This document shows positions 12,887 to 27,298 of a stretch of 64,000 bases of DNA, piece after piece. The notes under the pieces were generated by a model. The model was not told where the DNA came from. It searched no databases and was given only the letters and a program-made list of their open reading frames with translations. Both the position numbers and the translations under genes were made by a program. Positions within the stretch are counted from its first letter, which is position 1; the number at the start of each line of letters is the position of its first letter. The stretch covers positions 9,151,001 through 9,215,000 of the forward strand of contig JAPTOF010000016.1 of the NCBI GenBank assembly GCA_028554755.1, given 5' to 3'. Source of the DNA: Cordia subcordata. Taxonomy: Eukaryota; Streptophyta; Magnoliopsida; Boraginales; Cordiaceae.

Positions 12887-14939
12887 CACCAGAGTCAATT
12901 ATTCAATGCCCCTAATATTTCCTACCATTGTGAAGTCACCACATTCTGAGGTCAATATTAGTTGCTGATGTCGTGCTACGATTTCATTTTCCAACTTCTT
13001 TACAATTTGCGATCACTACTCCTAAGCCAATAAGACTGTGATTCTTCCGAGCAAAAGGCGCTAGGCCAAGTAGTTGACATTCTAAGTTTATGTGTAGGAA
13101 CCTCTCCCATTTACTACTTTTAACTCTTAAATATGTGCGGTAAATATCTGAAACATCTGATTCTTAAATTGTTTTTTGTTTTGTTTTGGCCCAAGCGTTA
13201 AAATTGAGTTTGTCCCTTATGTCCGTGACATACCCCACGCACTTGAGCTTAATATTTAAAAACTTCATGAATACAATTCTCAACTCATTCAATATTTCTC
13301 GTATATTTGCTTTTGGTCTAATGAAAGAAGGCATTGTGAGAATGTTTATGGATCCGTAGAAGAGAGTAGGGATCAAATAATCTAAAATCACATTTTAGGG
13401 TGGTTTGAGTACTCGAATGCCTAGTCCATCACCTCGGGGCTAAGGTGCTCCTCAACCAAAATACAATTGGAGAAGAGAAAGACAACTTGCAACTTCTTTA
13501 CAGCGTAGGGAAGTGAAAGAGCATCCCAAACTGACTTGTTTGATAGTTACATAAGCGATAGACCAACAATACAAAGGTGTTAGTATAGAGAAATTGATAC
13601 ATTAATCAAATTCCTTTATGAATTGAACAATGCAATTGACATTCTTGAAGGCCCTTTCAATTTGCAAAAATTTATGGTCAAGATTTTGCTGTGAAATATT
13701 TATAAGCTCACGGGCATATCTATGAAGATATTTTCGCATATCCCCATGAAAGTTGCTGAGTCTAGTTCATAGAGAAAATGTCATAATGTTCAAAAACAGT
13801 TAGTTTTTAAGCACACCAATTTGCACGTTGGCGTGCAAGTCAATCGGCGCCCTTTTCAAGCACAAGAAAATTTCGCTAGGATCATTGCTCAATTTCTTCT
13901 TGTAAGTGAGTGCTTACGGAAGAGGCAGGAGTTATCGATTTCTTGTGTAATCCTATCTTGGAAAGATATAAATAAAGTAACTTTCGGAACACTTTATTTA
14001 GATCTTGTATTGCTTCCCCCTTGAGCATAGGTCAATTCCTAACACGTTCATCTTTGCAATCCGGTATGTTTCTTTCATTTGAGATTGCATTTCAATCATG
14101 CTCAATTTTTTTCCGTTTAGGAAACTTTTTCAGTTTCTCCCCCATTCCATAAATCAAAAAACAACTCGAAGAGATATCGCATCAAGACAAAGTAGTTTCA
14201 AAAGATTGAACAATCTGACTCATTACTGCAAAAGCATACAATACTAAGATATATCCGACAAAATCTTTCCTTACAAATACACCATGGAATCACTAACTTC
14301 AAACACATAAATTAGCACATTTGTCCTTCAACTTCCGTGTTAAAGAAAATCCGACAACGCGAACATTTGGAGATGTGGATGAACTTAATGCCATGATAAT
14401 TCTATCTTTTCTTCATTCATTTTCAACACTGTCACCAACAAAGAAAATATGATGGAGTGATCGCAAACAAATACATGCGTCACTTTCTTTAATGCCTTTA
14501 ATTTTTCTTTCACTTTCCTTTTAGAAAGAATGTGCAGAAGAGAAATTTTGACCAATGCCCATCCATGTACCACTACGAGGACTAACAATATTCAGATTAC
14601 ATTCTCTTTCAGATGTGATTATAATTGTGAACCAAATTATTTAAAGCATCAAGTTTGAATAAGTTAGGATAATATTGCATCAAGAGTCATGTGAAGTGGG
14701 TAAATGTAAGGATCAGCCGTTTGCACTTCGGTTGATGCCTTTTGTCAGTAACATCTCGTTCAAATTTACTTAAATTCATCTAATATTCCTGTCATCCTAT
14801 TTTCTTTATACGTTACGACAAGCACACTGGTTTTGTCTGGATTCTTTCACATGACAAAGTCATTTAAGTCCACAAGTTCGTTGATCTCAGGTAGGAAAGG
14901 CAAGAACCAAGCAGTATTATTTATTAAAGATTTCACGCC

Positions 14940-15431
14940 AAGTTACCCCTCGATGATAAGTTGCTAGACCTTGTATTCTTATCGCTGAAGTTAGTGCGCG
15001 TAATTACTCATATTTGTAGGGAAGGTAATCAACCTGCTGATTATTTGGCTCATATGGGTTTGCGTGCTGCCAGCCTCACTTTTGTGGAAAACGTGATAGC
15101 TTACGGCACGGATGTTCAGTTCGGTGTGACCAAATGGGTAATCCCGACATGCGTAGTTAGTTAGGTTAACTTCAGGGTTTTTTGTAAAGGTAGTAGTACG
15201 ACCTTGTTTATGTTTTTTCTATCTATTTTAAGGGTAGTATTGCGACCTTATTTATGGTTTTGCATTTGCATCTTGCATCTTTTGCATTTTTGTATGAATG
15301 ATGGCACATCAACCTTTCACGCTTAGGAGCAAACTCCAGGGTAGGCCTTGTCCCACCACTACTTTGTATTTATCCTTTTTTTGTTTTTGATAAAATTCTG
15401 GGCGTGTCGCCTTCCTTTTACGCAAAAAAAA
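14940..15431 (+). mobile_element. LINE-like RNase H tail, unit 3
   Basis: Open from the HICREGNQPADYLA motif to the TAG at 15162-15164. Poly(A) of eight ends at 15431. Confidence 0.48.
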
Positions 15432-16635
15432 TCAATTTGTAATCAAGAAAAAATTGCAGTTGCGTTCAAAGACTACGACATCTATTTCATATCATCGTAA
15501 CAAAAAAATGAGGACAAAAACAAGCATATACGTTAATTTATCATTACTTGCACCAAATATTGGACCAAACTTAAAAACCATGCCCATTTATTGCAGCTAA
15601 GTGCCTAAAATTTGATTAGTCATAGTGGCTTCCTCTTTGTGAGCCAACATTTTTTATTTCGAGCAACACATCAATCCTAATTTGGCATGAATAGATGTAT
15701 GACCAACCGTACCACAAAACTCACAATTAATGTAGGTGCATAGTAGATGTTGCCTTTAATTTTTGCAAGCCTGATATTTTGCTAACCCATTGGCCCATCA
15801 AGAAAGATAAAAGAAATAAGTCATCACCATTTAACAAATCATGACTAAAAAGGAATGTGTAGCATTTTTCAGGAACAATGAGTTGTAACAAACAAAGCTA
15901 ATTGTCAAAATTATGATAAAAGCAACGTAAAAGAATTACAGAGTAATGGCAAAACTATCGTATTTCAACCTCATTTTCGTGCACCTTCCTTCTTTGCTAA
16001 TCGGTTTGCTCCACACACTTCTCGCGCTATAAGTTTTTACGAGCGTTTTACTATATCATTGCGAGTCACGAAAAACTAGTGTGGAATGTGTAATTAGCGT
16101 TGCTAGATTATCGTAAATCCTTTTATCAATTTCTTGCCCCATAGCTACGATGGTAATCTTTTGAAGATATTCAATATTACAAAGGTGGTTTCTGAAGGGC
16201 AATAGAGCTATGCACGCAGGAGAGTTCAATGAGCTAGTAATTGCTTAGGGGACCCACAAGGCACGAGCAATGCCACATTGAAGGGTTTGAAGGCAAGAGA
16301 ATCGAAAGAGTTGCATTCAGGTATCACTAATTAATGTAATTTGTGTTGAACAAATCATGTAATAATTTTGAAAATGAAGAAGAAGAATCAAAGTAAGAGA
16401 GTGATAGTGTACACAAAAATTGGGACGATACTATAATGTGAGTTGTAAGTTTATTGATACCATGAAATAAAAGAGAAAATCTTTTGTTACATATCTTCCA
16501 TTGTCTCACAAGATGTGTGTATCAGAGACAATTTTGACAAACAACTAGGAGATTGGTTTCTAGAACAACTAATTTAAACTTAAAAAACGAAGCACGTGAG
16601 CTACGCCTTATCAGCGCACACTTAGCCCTACGAGC

Positions 16636-18119
16636 TTAAGATGATTGAGCGAGTCGGCACACACGGCAGGATTTTGTTTTCCGACAAGCGTTGGTTTAAC
16701 ATTAGCACACTTTGTCGTAATGGGGCCTTCCTTTCCATTGTATGTCGATCAATGTCACCAACCTCCACGTTTTCGCATGGTACACTCGAGCTACATAAAA
16801 GCGTTCTGCTGTCGGAGTTGACGAAGTGCCTTTGAAGTTTTTGAAGCTCAATTTTGAGAGCTTAACTTGGGATGGAAGCTGGAAGCAAGGAAATTAATCT
16901 TAGAAAAAGTGAAATTGGAAGACTGGAAAATAAGAAATTATGTAACTGTATTGTTCGGATAATTCATTACGGAAGTACCTGTTTGTTGCACTGGTTGTAT
17001 GGGCAATACTCCTGGTCAACAACAATAGGATTAGCTACGTCTTGGACAATGATATCCTCAAAATGGATATTAGTAACAACGCCAGGATGTGAAGCTGGCC
17101 ATGTTTTTATTCGTGCACCGTTATCTGTGTTGACAAAGGTGCAATTTTTAACAAAGACTCCATCAACAGGTTCTTCTCCTGGTGTCCTACCTAAACTACC
17201 AATGCTAATTCCATGCCCAGGTCCGCATGTCACTTTGGTAATAAAAAGTTGTTGAGTGCCGTCGCCTATTGAGATCTGATCATCTCGGTCCTTATTGTTG
17301 CGTCTGTGATATTGATGCGACGATTTTGCTACGTGCATGCCATCGGTGTTGATACTATCTCGGTGCGATGATCGTAAATCGTATGAAAGTTACGTTTTGC
17401 ATCCAATTACATTCTTGTGAAAATTTTTGCTGTCAAGGGAAGTTACGTCTTGTATGATCGAGTTTGTGAGGAAGTTAAAGCTCGGTCTGTTTTCAGCCAA
17501 AGTGAAATGTAAAATCATCGATCGTTATTACGCAGACAATATATGTGTAACTATGTAGCAATATGAAAGACATCATTGGCGAGTCTTACGTAAGGAAGTT
17601 TTTGCATTTGGTATTTTTGCCACAATCATTTTGTTTCCAGGCCGTCGCCCCCTGGCCATCGAAAGTTCCACCTCCTGAGAGCGTAAACTGGTCAACGTAA
17701 TTGATGGTGACCCATTCACCTTCTGCTTTTAATTGGCTAGGATCTGAAGGAGCTCTCAAGGTGCCTTGGAGTTGAAATCCGAGTGGGGCCTTGCAAGGAC
17801 CAACAAGTTTCACTTGATTTAGGAAAAAGGTTCCTTTGGGAATCACCACTGTACTGGGAGTTGTTGATGCACAAGCCTCTTTCCAAGCACTTAATATTGC
17901 CTGAGAGATATTTATCCAATATCAAATACAAAATATTACACAATTATCGTTTCTTTTCATCATACTTCATTTGCTTCTCGTACATACCTCTCTGACATCT
18001 TCATTGCTATCAGGCTTTGCCCCGTACTTTGTAATATCGAAAATTCCCGGTTGTGCCTGAACGTCGTAGATTAGAGAGAGAATGAATAATGCTAACGTTA
18101 AGCTATATTTTGCACCCAT
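16636..18119 (-). CDS. Exopolygalacturonase (GH28), copy 4
   Basis: Exons: 18119-17988, 17900-17590, 17486-16979, 16878-16636. Splice sites are intact. A G-to-T change at 17991 alters the Ser before the exon 1 end. Exon 2 reads open through the substrate-groove segment to NTKCK, then loses one T in a T-run next to the donor. Exon 3 is 8 nt short, with losses at the CCAGACG, CTGTGATATT, CCGGGTGCAG and ACTGTG sites. Exon 4 is 3 nt short. GHG and RIK are readable; the GDD site reads with a shifted frame. Confidence 0.78.
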
Positions 18120-18194
18120 ATTTATTTTCTATCCTCTTCTTGTGTGAGAACTATTGTCTCAAATGAACTTGTTCACTTGTTGTTTTCAACTAGC

Positions 18195-18202
18195 TATTTA
18201 TA
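18195..18202 (-). promoter_or_regulatory. TATA box, PG copy 4
   Basis: TATAAATA, 76 bp upstream of the ATG at 18119. From this copy rightwards the leader carries TTGTGTGAG instead of TTGCGTGAG (plus-strand spelling). Confidence 0.75.
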
Positions 18203-20266
18203 CACCAGAGTCAATTATTCAATGCCCCTAATATTTCCTACCATTGTGAAGTCACCACATTCTGAGGTCAATATTAGTTGCTGATGTCGTGCTACGATTT
18301 CATTTTCCAACTTCTTTACAATTTGCGATCACTACTCCTAAGCCAATAAGACTGTGATTCTTCCGAGCAAAAGGCGCTAGGCCAAGTAGTTGACATTCTA
18401 AGTTTATGTGTAGGAACCTCTCCCATTTACTACTTTTAACTCTTAAATATGTGCGGTAAATATCTGAAACATCTGATTCTTAAATTGTTTTTTGTTTTGT
18501 TTTGGCCCAAGCGTTAAAATTGAGTTTGTCCCTTATGTCCGTGACATACCCCACGCACTTGAGCTTAATATTTAAAAACTTCATGAATACAATTCTCAAC
18601 TCATTCAATATTTCTCGTATATTTGCTTTTGGTCTAATGAAAGAAGGCATTGTGAGAATGTTTATGGATCCGTAGAAGAGAGTAGGGATCAAATAATCTA
18701 AAATCACATTTTAGGGTGGTTTGAGTACTCGAATGCCTAGTCCATCACCTCGGGGCTAAGGTGCTCCTCAACCAAAATACAATTGGAGAAGAGAAAGACA
18801 ACTTGCAACTTCTTTACAGCGTAGGGAAGTGAAAGAGCATCCCAAACTGACTTGTTTGATAGTTACATAAGCGATAGACCAACAATACAAAGGTGTTAGT
18901 ATAGAGAAATTGATACATTAATCAAATTCCTTTATGAATTGAACAATGCAATTGACATTCTTGAAGGCCCTTTCAATTTGCAAAAATTTATGGTCAAGAT
19001 TTTGCTGTGAAATATTTATAAGCTCACGGGCATATCTATGAAGATATTTTCGCATATCCCCATGAAAGTTGCTGAGTCTAGTTCATAGAGAAAATGTCAT
19101 AATGTTCAAAACAGTTAGTTTTTAAGCACACCAATTTGCACGTTGACGTGCAAGTCAATCGGCGCCTTTTCAAGCACAAGAAAATTTCGCTAGGATCATT
19201 GCTCAATTTCTTCTTGTAAGTGAGTGCTTACGGAAGAGGCGGGAGTTATCGATTTCTTGTGTAATCCTATCTTGGAAAGATATAAATAAAGTAACTTTCG
19301 GAACACTTTATTTAGATCTTGTATTGCTTCCCCCTTGAGCATAGGTCAATTCCTAACACGTTCATCTTTGCAATCCGGTATGTTTCTTTCATTTGAGATT
19401 GCATTTCAATCATGCTCAATTTTTTTCCGTTTAGGAAACTTTTTCAGTTTCTCCCCCATTCCATAAATCAAAAAACAACTCGAAGAGATATCGCATCAAG
19501 ACAAAGTAGTTTCAAAAAGATTGAACAATCTGACTCATTACTGCAAAAGCATACAATACTAAGATATATCCGACAAAATCTTTCCTTACAAATACACCAT
19601 GGAATCACTAACTTCAAACACATAAATTAGCACATTTGTCCTTCAACTTCCGTGTTAAAGAAAATCCGACAACGCGAACATTTGGAGATGTGGATGAACT
19701 TAATGCCATGATAATTCTATCTTTTCTTCATTCATTTTCAACACTGTCACCAACAAAGAATAAAAATATAAATATGATGGATTGATCTCAAACAAATACA
19801 TTCGTCACTTTCTTTAATGCCTTTAATTTTTATTTCACTTTCCTTTTATAAAGAATGTGCATAAGAGAAATTTTGACCAATGCCCATCCATGTACCACTA
19901 CGAGGACTAACAATATTCAGATTACATTCTCTTTCAGATGTGATTATAATTGTGAACCAAATTATTTAAAGCATCAAGTTTGAATAAGTTAGGATAATAT
20001 TGCATCAAGAGTCATGACTAAGTGGGTAAATGTAAGGATCAGCCGTTTGCACTTCGGTTGATGCCTTTTGTCAGTAACATCTCGTTCAAATTTACTTAAA
20101 TTCATCTAATATTCCTGTCATCCTATTTTCTTTATACGTTACGACAAGCACACTGGTTTTGTCTGGAATTCTTTCACATGACAAAGTCATTTAAGTCCAC
20201 AAGTTCGTTGATCTCAGGTAGGAAAGGCAAGAACCAAGCAGTATTATTTATTAAAGATTTCACGCC

Positions 20267-20758
20267 AAGTTACCCTCGATGATAAGTTGCTAGACCTTGT
20301 ATTCTTATCGCTGAAGTTAGTGCGCGTAATTACTCATATTTGTAGGGAAGGTAATCAACTGCTGATTATTTGGCTCATATGGGTTTGCGTCTTTGCCACC
20401 TCACTTTTGTGGAAAACGTGATAGCTTACGGCACGGATGTTCAGTTCGGTGTGACCAAATGGGTAATCCCGACATGCGTAGTTAGTTAGGTTAACTTCAG
20501 GGTTTTTTGTAAAGGTAGTAGTACGACCTTGTTTATGTTTTTTCTATCTATTTTAAGGGTAGTATTGCGACCTTATTTATGGTTTTTTGCATTTGCATCT
20601 TGCATCTTTTGCATTTTTGTATGAATGATGGCCTGTCAACCTTTCACGCTTAGGAGCAAACTCCAGGGTAGGCCTTGTCCCACCACTACTTTGTATTTAT
20701 CTTTTTTGGGTTTTTTTTAAATTTTTGGGCGTGTGGCTTTCCTTTTACCCAAAAAAAA
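20267..20758 (+). mobile_element. LINE-like RNase H tail, unit 4, frameshifted
   Basis: One base is missing in CAACCTGCTG (near 20358), breaking the frame inside GNQPADY, and GCTGCCAGC reads TCTTTGCCAC near 20390. The 3' stretch near 20700-20750 is unusually degraded compared with other units. Poly(A) ends at 20758. Confidence 0.45.
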
Positions 20759-21962
20759 TCAATTTGTAATCAAGAAAAAATTGCAGTTGCGTTCAAAGAC
20801 TACGACATCTATTTCATATCATCGTAACAAAAAAATGAGGACAAAAACAAGCATATACGTTAATTTATCATTACTTGCACCAAATATTGGACCAAACTTA
20901 AAAACCATGCCCATTTATTGCAGCTAAGTGCCTAAAATTTGATTAGTCATAGTGGCTTCCTCTTTGTGAGCCAACATTTTTTATTTCGAGCAACACATCA
21001 ATCCTAATTTGGCATGAATAGATGTATGACCAACCGTACCACAAAACTCACAATTAATGTAGGTGCATAGTAGATGTTGCCTTTAATTTTTGCAAGCCTG
21101 ATATTTTGCTAACCCATTGGCCCATCAAGAAAGATAAAAGAAATAAGTCATCACCATTTAACAAATCATGACTAAAAAGGAATGTGTAGCATTTTTCAGG
21201 AACAATGAGTTGTAACAAACAAAGCTAATTGTCAAAATTATGATAAAAGCAACGTAAAAGAATTACAGAGTAATGGCAAAACTATCGTATTTCAACCTCA
21301 TTTTCGTGCACCTTCCTTCTTTGCTAATCGGTTTGCTCCACACACTTCTCGCGCTATAAGTTTTTACGAGCGTTTTACTATATCATTGCGAGTCACGAAA
21401 AACTAGTGTGGAATGTGTAATTAGCGTTGCTAGATTATCGTAAATCCTTTTATCAATTTCTTGCCCCATAGCTACGATGGTAATCTTTTGAAGATATTCA
21501 ATATTACAAAGGTGGTTTCTGAAGGGCAATAGAGCTATGCACGCAGGAGAGTTCAATGAGCTAGTAATTGCTTAGGGGACCCACAAGGCACGAGCAATGC
21601 CACATTGAAGGGTTTGAAGGCAAGAGAATCGAAAGAGTTGCATTCAGGTATCACTAATTAATGTAATTTGTGTTGAACAAATCATGTAATAGTTTTGAAA
21701 ATGAAGAAGAAGAATCAAAGTAAGAGAGTGATAGTGTACACAAAAATTGGGACGATACTATAATGTGAGTTGTAAGTTTATTGATACCATGAAATAAAAG
21801 AGAAAATCTTTTGTTACATATCTTCCATTGTCTCACAAGATGTGTGTATCAGAGACAATTTTGACAAACAACTAGGAGATTGGTTTCTAGAACAACTAAT
21901 TTAAACTTAAAAAACGAAGCACGTGAGCTACGCCTTATCAGCGCACACTTAGCCCTACGAGC

Positions 21963-23447
21963 TTAAGATGATTGAGCGAGTCGGCACACACGGCAGGATT
22001 TTGTTTTCCGACAAGCGTTGGTTTAACATTAGCACACTTTGTCGTAATGGGGCCTTCCTTTCCATTGTATGTCAGATCAATGTCACCAACCTCCACGTTT
22101 TCGCATGGTACACTCGAGCTACATAAAAGCGTTACTGCAGTCGGAGTTGACGAAGTGCCTTTGAAGTTTTTGAAGCTCAATTTTGAGAGCTTAACTTGGG
22201 ATGGAAGCTGGAAGCAAGGAAATTAATCTTAGAAAAAGTGAAATTGGAAGACTGGAAAATAAGAAATTATGTAACTGTATTGTTCGGATAATTCATTACG
22301 GAAGTACTGTTTGTTGCTTGGTTGTATGGGCAATACTCACAGTCAACAACAATAGGATTAGCTACGTCTTGGACAATGATATCCTCAAAATGGATATTAG
22401 TAACAACGCCGAGGATGTGAAGCTGGCCATGTTTTTATTCGTGCACCGTTATCTGTGTTGACAAAGGTGCAATTTTTAACAAAGACTCCATCAACAGGTT
22501 CTTCTCCTGGTGTCCTACCTAAACTACCAATGCTAATTCCATGCCCAGGTCCGCATGTCACTTTGGTAATAAAAAGTTGTTGAGTGCCGTCGCCTATTGA
22601 GATCTGATCATCTCCGGTCCTTATTGTTGCGTCGTGATATTGATGCGACGATTTTGCTACGTGCATGCCATCGGTGTTGATACTATCTCGGTGCGATGAT
22701 CGTAAATCGTATGAAAGTTACGTTTTGCATCCAATTACATTCTTGTGAAAATTTTTCTTTGTCAAGGGAAGTTACGTCTTGTATGATCGAGTTTGTGAGG
22801 AAGTTAAAGCTCGGTCTGTTTTCAGCCAAAGTGAAATGTAAAATCATCGATCGTTATTCTGCAGACAATATATGTGTAACTATGTAGCAATATGAAAGAC
22901 ATCTGTTGGCGAGTCTTACGTAAGGAAGTTTTTGCATTTGGTATTTTTGCCACAATCATTTTGTTTCGTGCCGTCGCCCGGCCATCGAAAGTTCCACCTC
23001 ACGAGGCGTAAAGCGGTCAACGTAATTGATGGTGACCCATTCACCTTCTCGCTTTTAATTGGCTAGGATCTCTGAAGGAGCTCTCAAGGTGCCTTGGAGT
23101 TGAAATCCGAGTGGGGCCTTGCAAGGACCAACAAGTTTCACTTGATTTAGGAAAAAGGTTCCTTTGGGAATCACCACTGTACTGGGAGTTGTTGATGCAC
23201 AAGCCTCTTTCCAAGCACTTAATATTGCCTGAGAGATATTTATCCAATATCAAATACAAAATATTACACAATTATCGTTTCTTTTCATCATACTTCATTT
23301 GCTTCTCGTACATACCTCGCTGACATCTTCATTGCTATCAGGCTTTGCCCCGTACTTTGTAATATCGAAAATTCCCGATTGTGCCTGAACGTCGTAGATT
23401 AGAGAGAGAATGAATAATGCTAACGTTAAGCTGTATTTTGCACCCAT
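21963..23447 (-). CDS. Exopolygalacturonase (GH28), copy 5
   Basis: Exons: 23447-23316, 23228-22920, 22815-22308, 22207-21963. Exon 4 reads open as far as [12 protein letters not shown]. One base is then missing in the GAGCAGAGTC site, so translation runs past the homologous stop to 21938 with an unrelated tail. Exon 2 is 3 nt short overall and exon 3 is 8 nt short. The segment from GDD through GHG to RIK is continuous in one frame (about 22590-22430), with CAG/CTG-site changes on either side. Confidence 0.78.
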
Positions 23448-23522
23448 ATTTATTTTCTATCCTCTTCTTGTGTGAGAACTATTGTCTCAAATGAACTTGT
23501 TCACTTGTTGTTTTCAACTAGC

Positions 23523-23530
23523 TATTTATA
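23523..23530 (-). promoter_or_regulatory. TATA box, PG copy 5
   Basis: TATAAATA, 76 bp upstream of the ATG at 23447. Confidence 0.75.
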
Positions 23531-25594
23531 CACCAGAGTCAATTATTCAATGCCCCTAATATTTCCTACCATTGTGAAGTCACCACATTCGAGGTCAATA
23601 TTAGTTCTTGATGTCGTGCTACGATTTCATTTTCCAACTTCTTTACAATTTGCGATCACTACTCCTAAGCCAATAAGACGTGATTCTTCCGAGCAAAAGG
23701 CGCTAGGCCAAGTAGTTGACATTCTAAGTTTATGTGTAGGAACCTCTCCCATTTACTACTTTTAACTCTTAAATATGTGCGGTAAATATCTGAAACATCT
23801 GATTCTTAAATTGTTTTTTGTTTTGTTTTGGCCCAAGCGTTAAAATTGAGTTTGTCCCTTATGTCCGTGACATACCCCACGCACTTGAGCTTAATATTTA
23901 AAAACTTCATGAATACAATTCTCAACTCATTCAATATTTCTCGTATATTTGCTTTTGGTCTAATGAAAGAAGGCATTGTGAGAATGTTTATGGATCCGTA
24001 GAAGAGAGTAGGGATCAAATAATCTAAAATCACATTTTAGGGTGGTTTGAGTACTCGAATGCCTAGTCCATCACCTCAGGGCTAAGGTGCTCCCCTCAAC
24101 CAAAATACAATTGGAGAAGAGAAAGACAACTTGCAACTTCTTTACAGCGTAGGGAAGTGAAAGAGCATCCCAAACTGACTTGTTTGATAGTTACATAAGC
24201 GATAGACCAACAATACAAAGGTGTTAGTATAGAGAAATTGATACATTAATCAAATTCCTTTATGAATTGAACAATGCAATTGACATTCTTGAAGGCCCTT
24301 TCAATTTGCAAAAATTTATGGTCAAGATTTTGCTGTGAAATATTTATAAGCTCACGGGCATATCTATGAAGATATTTTCGCATATCCCCATGAAAGTTGC
24401 TGAGTCTAGTTCATAGAGAAAATGTCATAATGTTCAAAACAGTTAGTTTTTAAGCACACCAATTTGCACGTTGGCGTGCAAGTCAATCGGCGCCCTTTTC
24501 AAGCACAAGAAAATTTCGCTAGGATCATTGCTCAATTTCTTCTTGTAAGTGAGTGCTTACGGAAGAGGCGGGAGTTATCGATTTCTTGTGTAATCCTATC
24601 TTGGAAAGATATAAATAAAGTAACTTTCGGAACACTTTATTTAGATCTTGTATTGCTTCCCCCTTGAGCATAGGTCAATTCCTAACACGTTCATCTTTGC
24701 AATCCGGTATGTTTCTTTCATTTGAGATTGCATTTCAATCATGCTCAATTTTTTTCCGTTTAGGAAACTTTTTCAGTTTCTCCCCCATTCCATAAATCAA
24801 AAAACAACTCGAAGAGATATCGCATCAAGACAAAGTAGTTTCAAAAAGATTGAACAATCTGACTCATTACTGCAAAAGCATACAATACTAAGATATATCC
24901 GACAAAATCTTTCCTTACAAATACACCATGGAATCACTAACTTCAAACACATAAATTAGCACATTTGTCCTTCAACTTCCGTGTTAAAGAAAATCCGACA
25001 ACGCGAACATTTGGAGATGTGGATGAACTTAAAGCCATGATAATTCTATCTTTTCTTCATTCATTTTCAACACTGTCACCAACAAAGAATAAAAATATAT
25101 AAATATGATGGAGTGATCGCAAACAAATACATGCGTCACTTTCTTTAATGCCTTTAATTTTTCTTTCACTTTCCTTTTAGAAAGAATGTGCAGAAGAGAA
25201 ATTTTGACCAATGCCCATCCATGTACCACTACGAGGACTAACAATATTCAGATTACATTCTCTTTCAGATGTGATTATAATTGTGAACCAAATTATTTAA
25301 AGCATCAAGTTTGAATAAGTTAGGATAATATTGCATCAAGAGTCATGTGAAGTGGGTAAATGTAAGGATCAGCCGTTTGCACTTGGTTGATGCCTTTGTC
25401 GATAACATCTCGTTCAAATTTACTTAAATTCATCTAATATTCCTGTCATCCTATTTTCTTTATACGTTACGACAAGCACACTGGTTTTGTCTGGAATTCT
25501 TTCACATGACAAAGTCATTTAAGTCCACAAGTTCGTTGATCTCAGGTAGGAAAGGCAAGAACCAAGTAGTATTATTTATTAAAGATTTCACGCC

Positions 25595-26090
25595 AAGTTA
25601 CCCCTCGATGATAAGTTGCTAGACCTTGTATTCTTATCGCTGAAGTTAGTGCGCGTAATTACTCATATTTGTAGGGAAGGTAATCAACCTGCTGATTATT
25701 TGGCTCATATGGGTTTGCGTGCTGCCAGCCTCACTTTTGTGGAAAACGTGATAGCTTACGGCACCCGGATGTTCAGTTCGGTGTGACCAAATGGGTAATC
25801 CCGACATGCGTAGTTAGTTAGGTTAACTTCAGGGTTTTTTGTAAAGGTAGTAGTACGACCTTGTTTATGTTTTTTCTATCTATTTTAAGGGTAGTATTGC
25901 GACCTTATTTATGGATTTTTGCATTTGCATCTTGCATCTTTTGCATTTTAGTATGAATGATGGCCTATCAACCTTTCACGCTTAGGAGCAAACTCCAGGG
26001 TAGGCCTTGTCCCACCACTACTTTGTATTTATCCTCTTTTGGTTTTTGATAAAATTCTGGGCGTGTCGCCTTCCTTTTACCCAAAAAAAA
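25595..26090 (+). mobile_element. LINE-like RNase H tail, unit 5
   Basis: The HICREGNQPADYLAHMG motif is intact. The frame changes at the CACCCGGATG site near 25763. Poly(A) ends at 26090. Confidence 0.48.
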
Positions 26091-27298
26091 TCAATTTGTA
26101 ATCAAGAAAAAATTGCAGTTGCGTTCAAAGACTACGACATCTATTTCGTACCATCTGTAACAAAAAAATGAGGACAAAAACAAGCATATACGTTAATTTA
26201 TCATTACTTGCACCAAATATTGGACCAAACTTAAAAACCATGCCCATTTATTGCAGCTAAGTGCCTAAAATTAGATTAGTCATAGTGGCTTCCTCTTTGT
26301 GAGCCAACATTTTTTATTTCGAGCAACACATCAATCCTAATTTGGCATGAATAGATGTATGACCAACCGTACCACAAAACTCACAATTAATGTAGGTGCA
26401 TAGTAGATGTTGCCTTTAATTTTTGCAAGCCTGATATTTTGCTAACCCATTGGCCCATCAAGAAAGATAAAAGAAATAAGTCATCACCATTTAACAAATC
26501 ATGACTAAAAAGGAATGTGTAGCATTTTTCAGGAACAATGAGTTGTAACAAACAAAGCTAATTGTCAAAATTATGATAAAAGCAACGTAAAAGAATTACA
26601 GAGTAATGGCAAAACTATCGTATTTCAACCTCATTTTCGTGCACCTTCCTTCTTTGCTAATCGGTTTGCTCCACACACTTCTCGCGCTATAAGTTTTTAT
26701 GAACGTTTTACTATATCATTGCAGAGTCACGAAAAACTAGTGTGGAATGTGTAATTAGCGTTGCTAGATTATCGTAAATCCTTTTATCAATTTCTTGCCC
26801 CATAGCTACGATGGTAATCTTTTGAAGATATTCAATATTACAAAGGTGGTTGCCTGAAGGGCAATAGAGCTATGCACGCAGGAGAGTTCAATGAGCTAGT
26901 AATTGCTTAGGGGACCCACAAGGCACGAGCAATGCCACATTGAAGGGTTTCGAAGGCAAGAGAATCGAAAGAGTTGCATTCAGGTATCACTAATTAATGT
27001 AATTTGTGTTGAACAAATCATGTAATAGTTTTGAAAATGAAGAAGAAGAATCAAAGTAAGAGAGTGATAGTGTACACAAAAATTGGGACGATACTATAAT
27101 GTGAGTTGTAAGTTTATTGATACCATGAAATAAAAGAGAAAATCTTTTGTTACATATCTTCCATTGTCTCACAAGATGTGTGTATCAGAGACAATTTTGA
27201 CAAACAACTAGGAGATTGGTTTCTAGAACAACTAATTTAAACTTAAAAAACGAAGCACGTGAGCTACGCCTTATCAGCGCACACTTAGCCCTACGAGC

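Larger units (their letters stand above)
10644..15962. repeat. Array unit 3
   Basis: PG gene 11318-12803, LINE-like tail 14940-15431, otherwise unassigned spacer. It lacks the 12-bp insertion near 14444. A cluster of changes mostly towards A covers about 12478-12586 inside exon 2. Confidence 0.95.
15963..21289. repeat. Array unit 4
   Basis: PG gene 16636-18119, LINE-like tail 20267-20758. This is the first unit with the extra AT-rich segment near 19760 (10 bp here, 12 bp in units 5-11). Two low-quality-looking clusters lie at about 19760-19865 and 20690-20750. Confidence 0.95.
21290..26622. repeat. Array unit 5
   Basis: PG gene 21963-23447, LINE-like tail 25595-26090. From this unit rightwards the markers TAATAGTTTTG in the 3' flank and AAATTAGATTAG near the unit end replace the left-hand alleles. 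Confidence 0.95.
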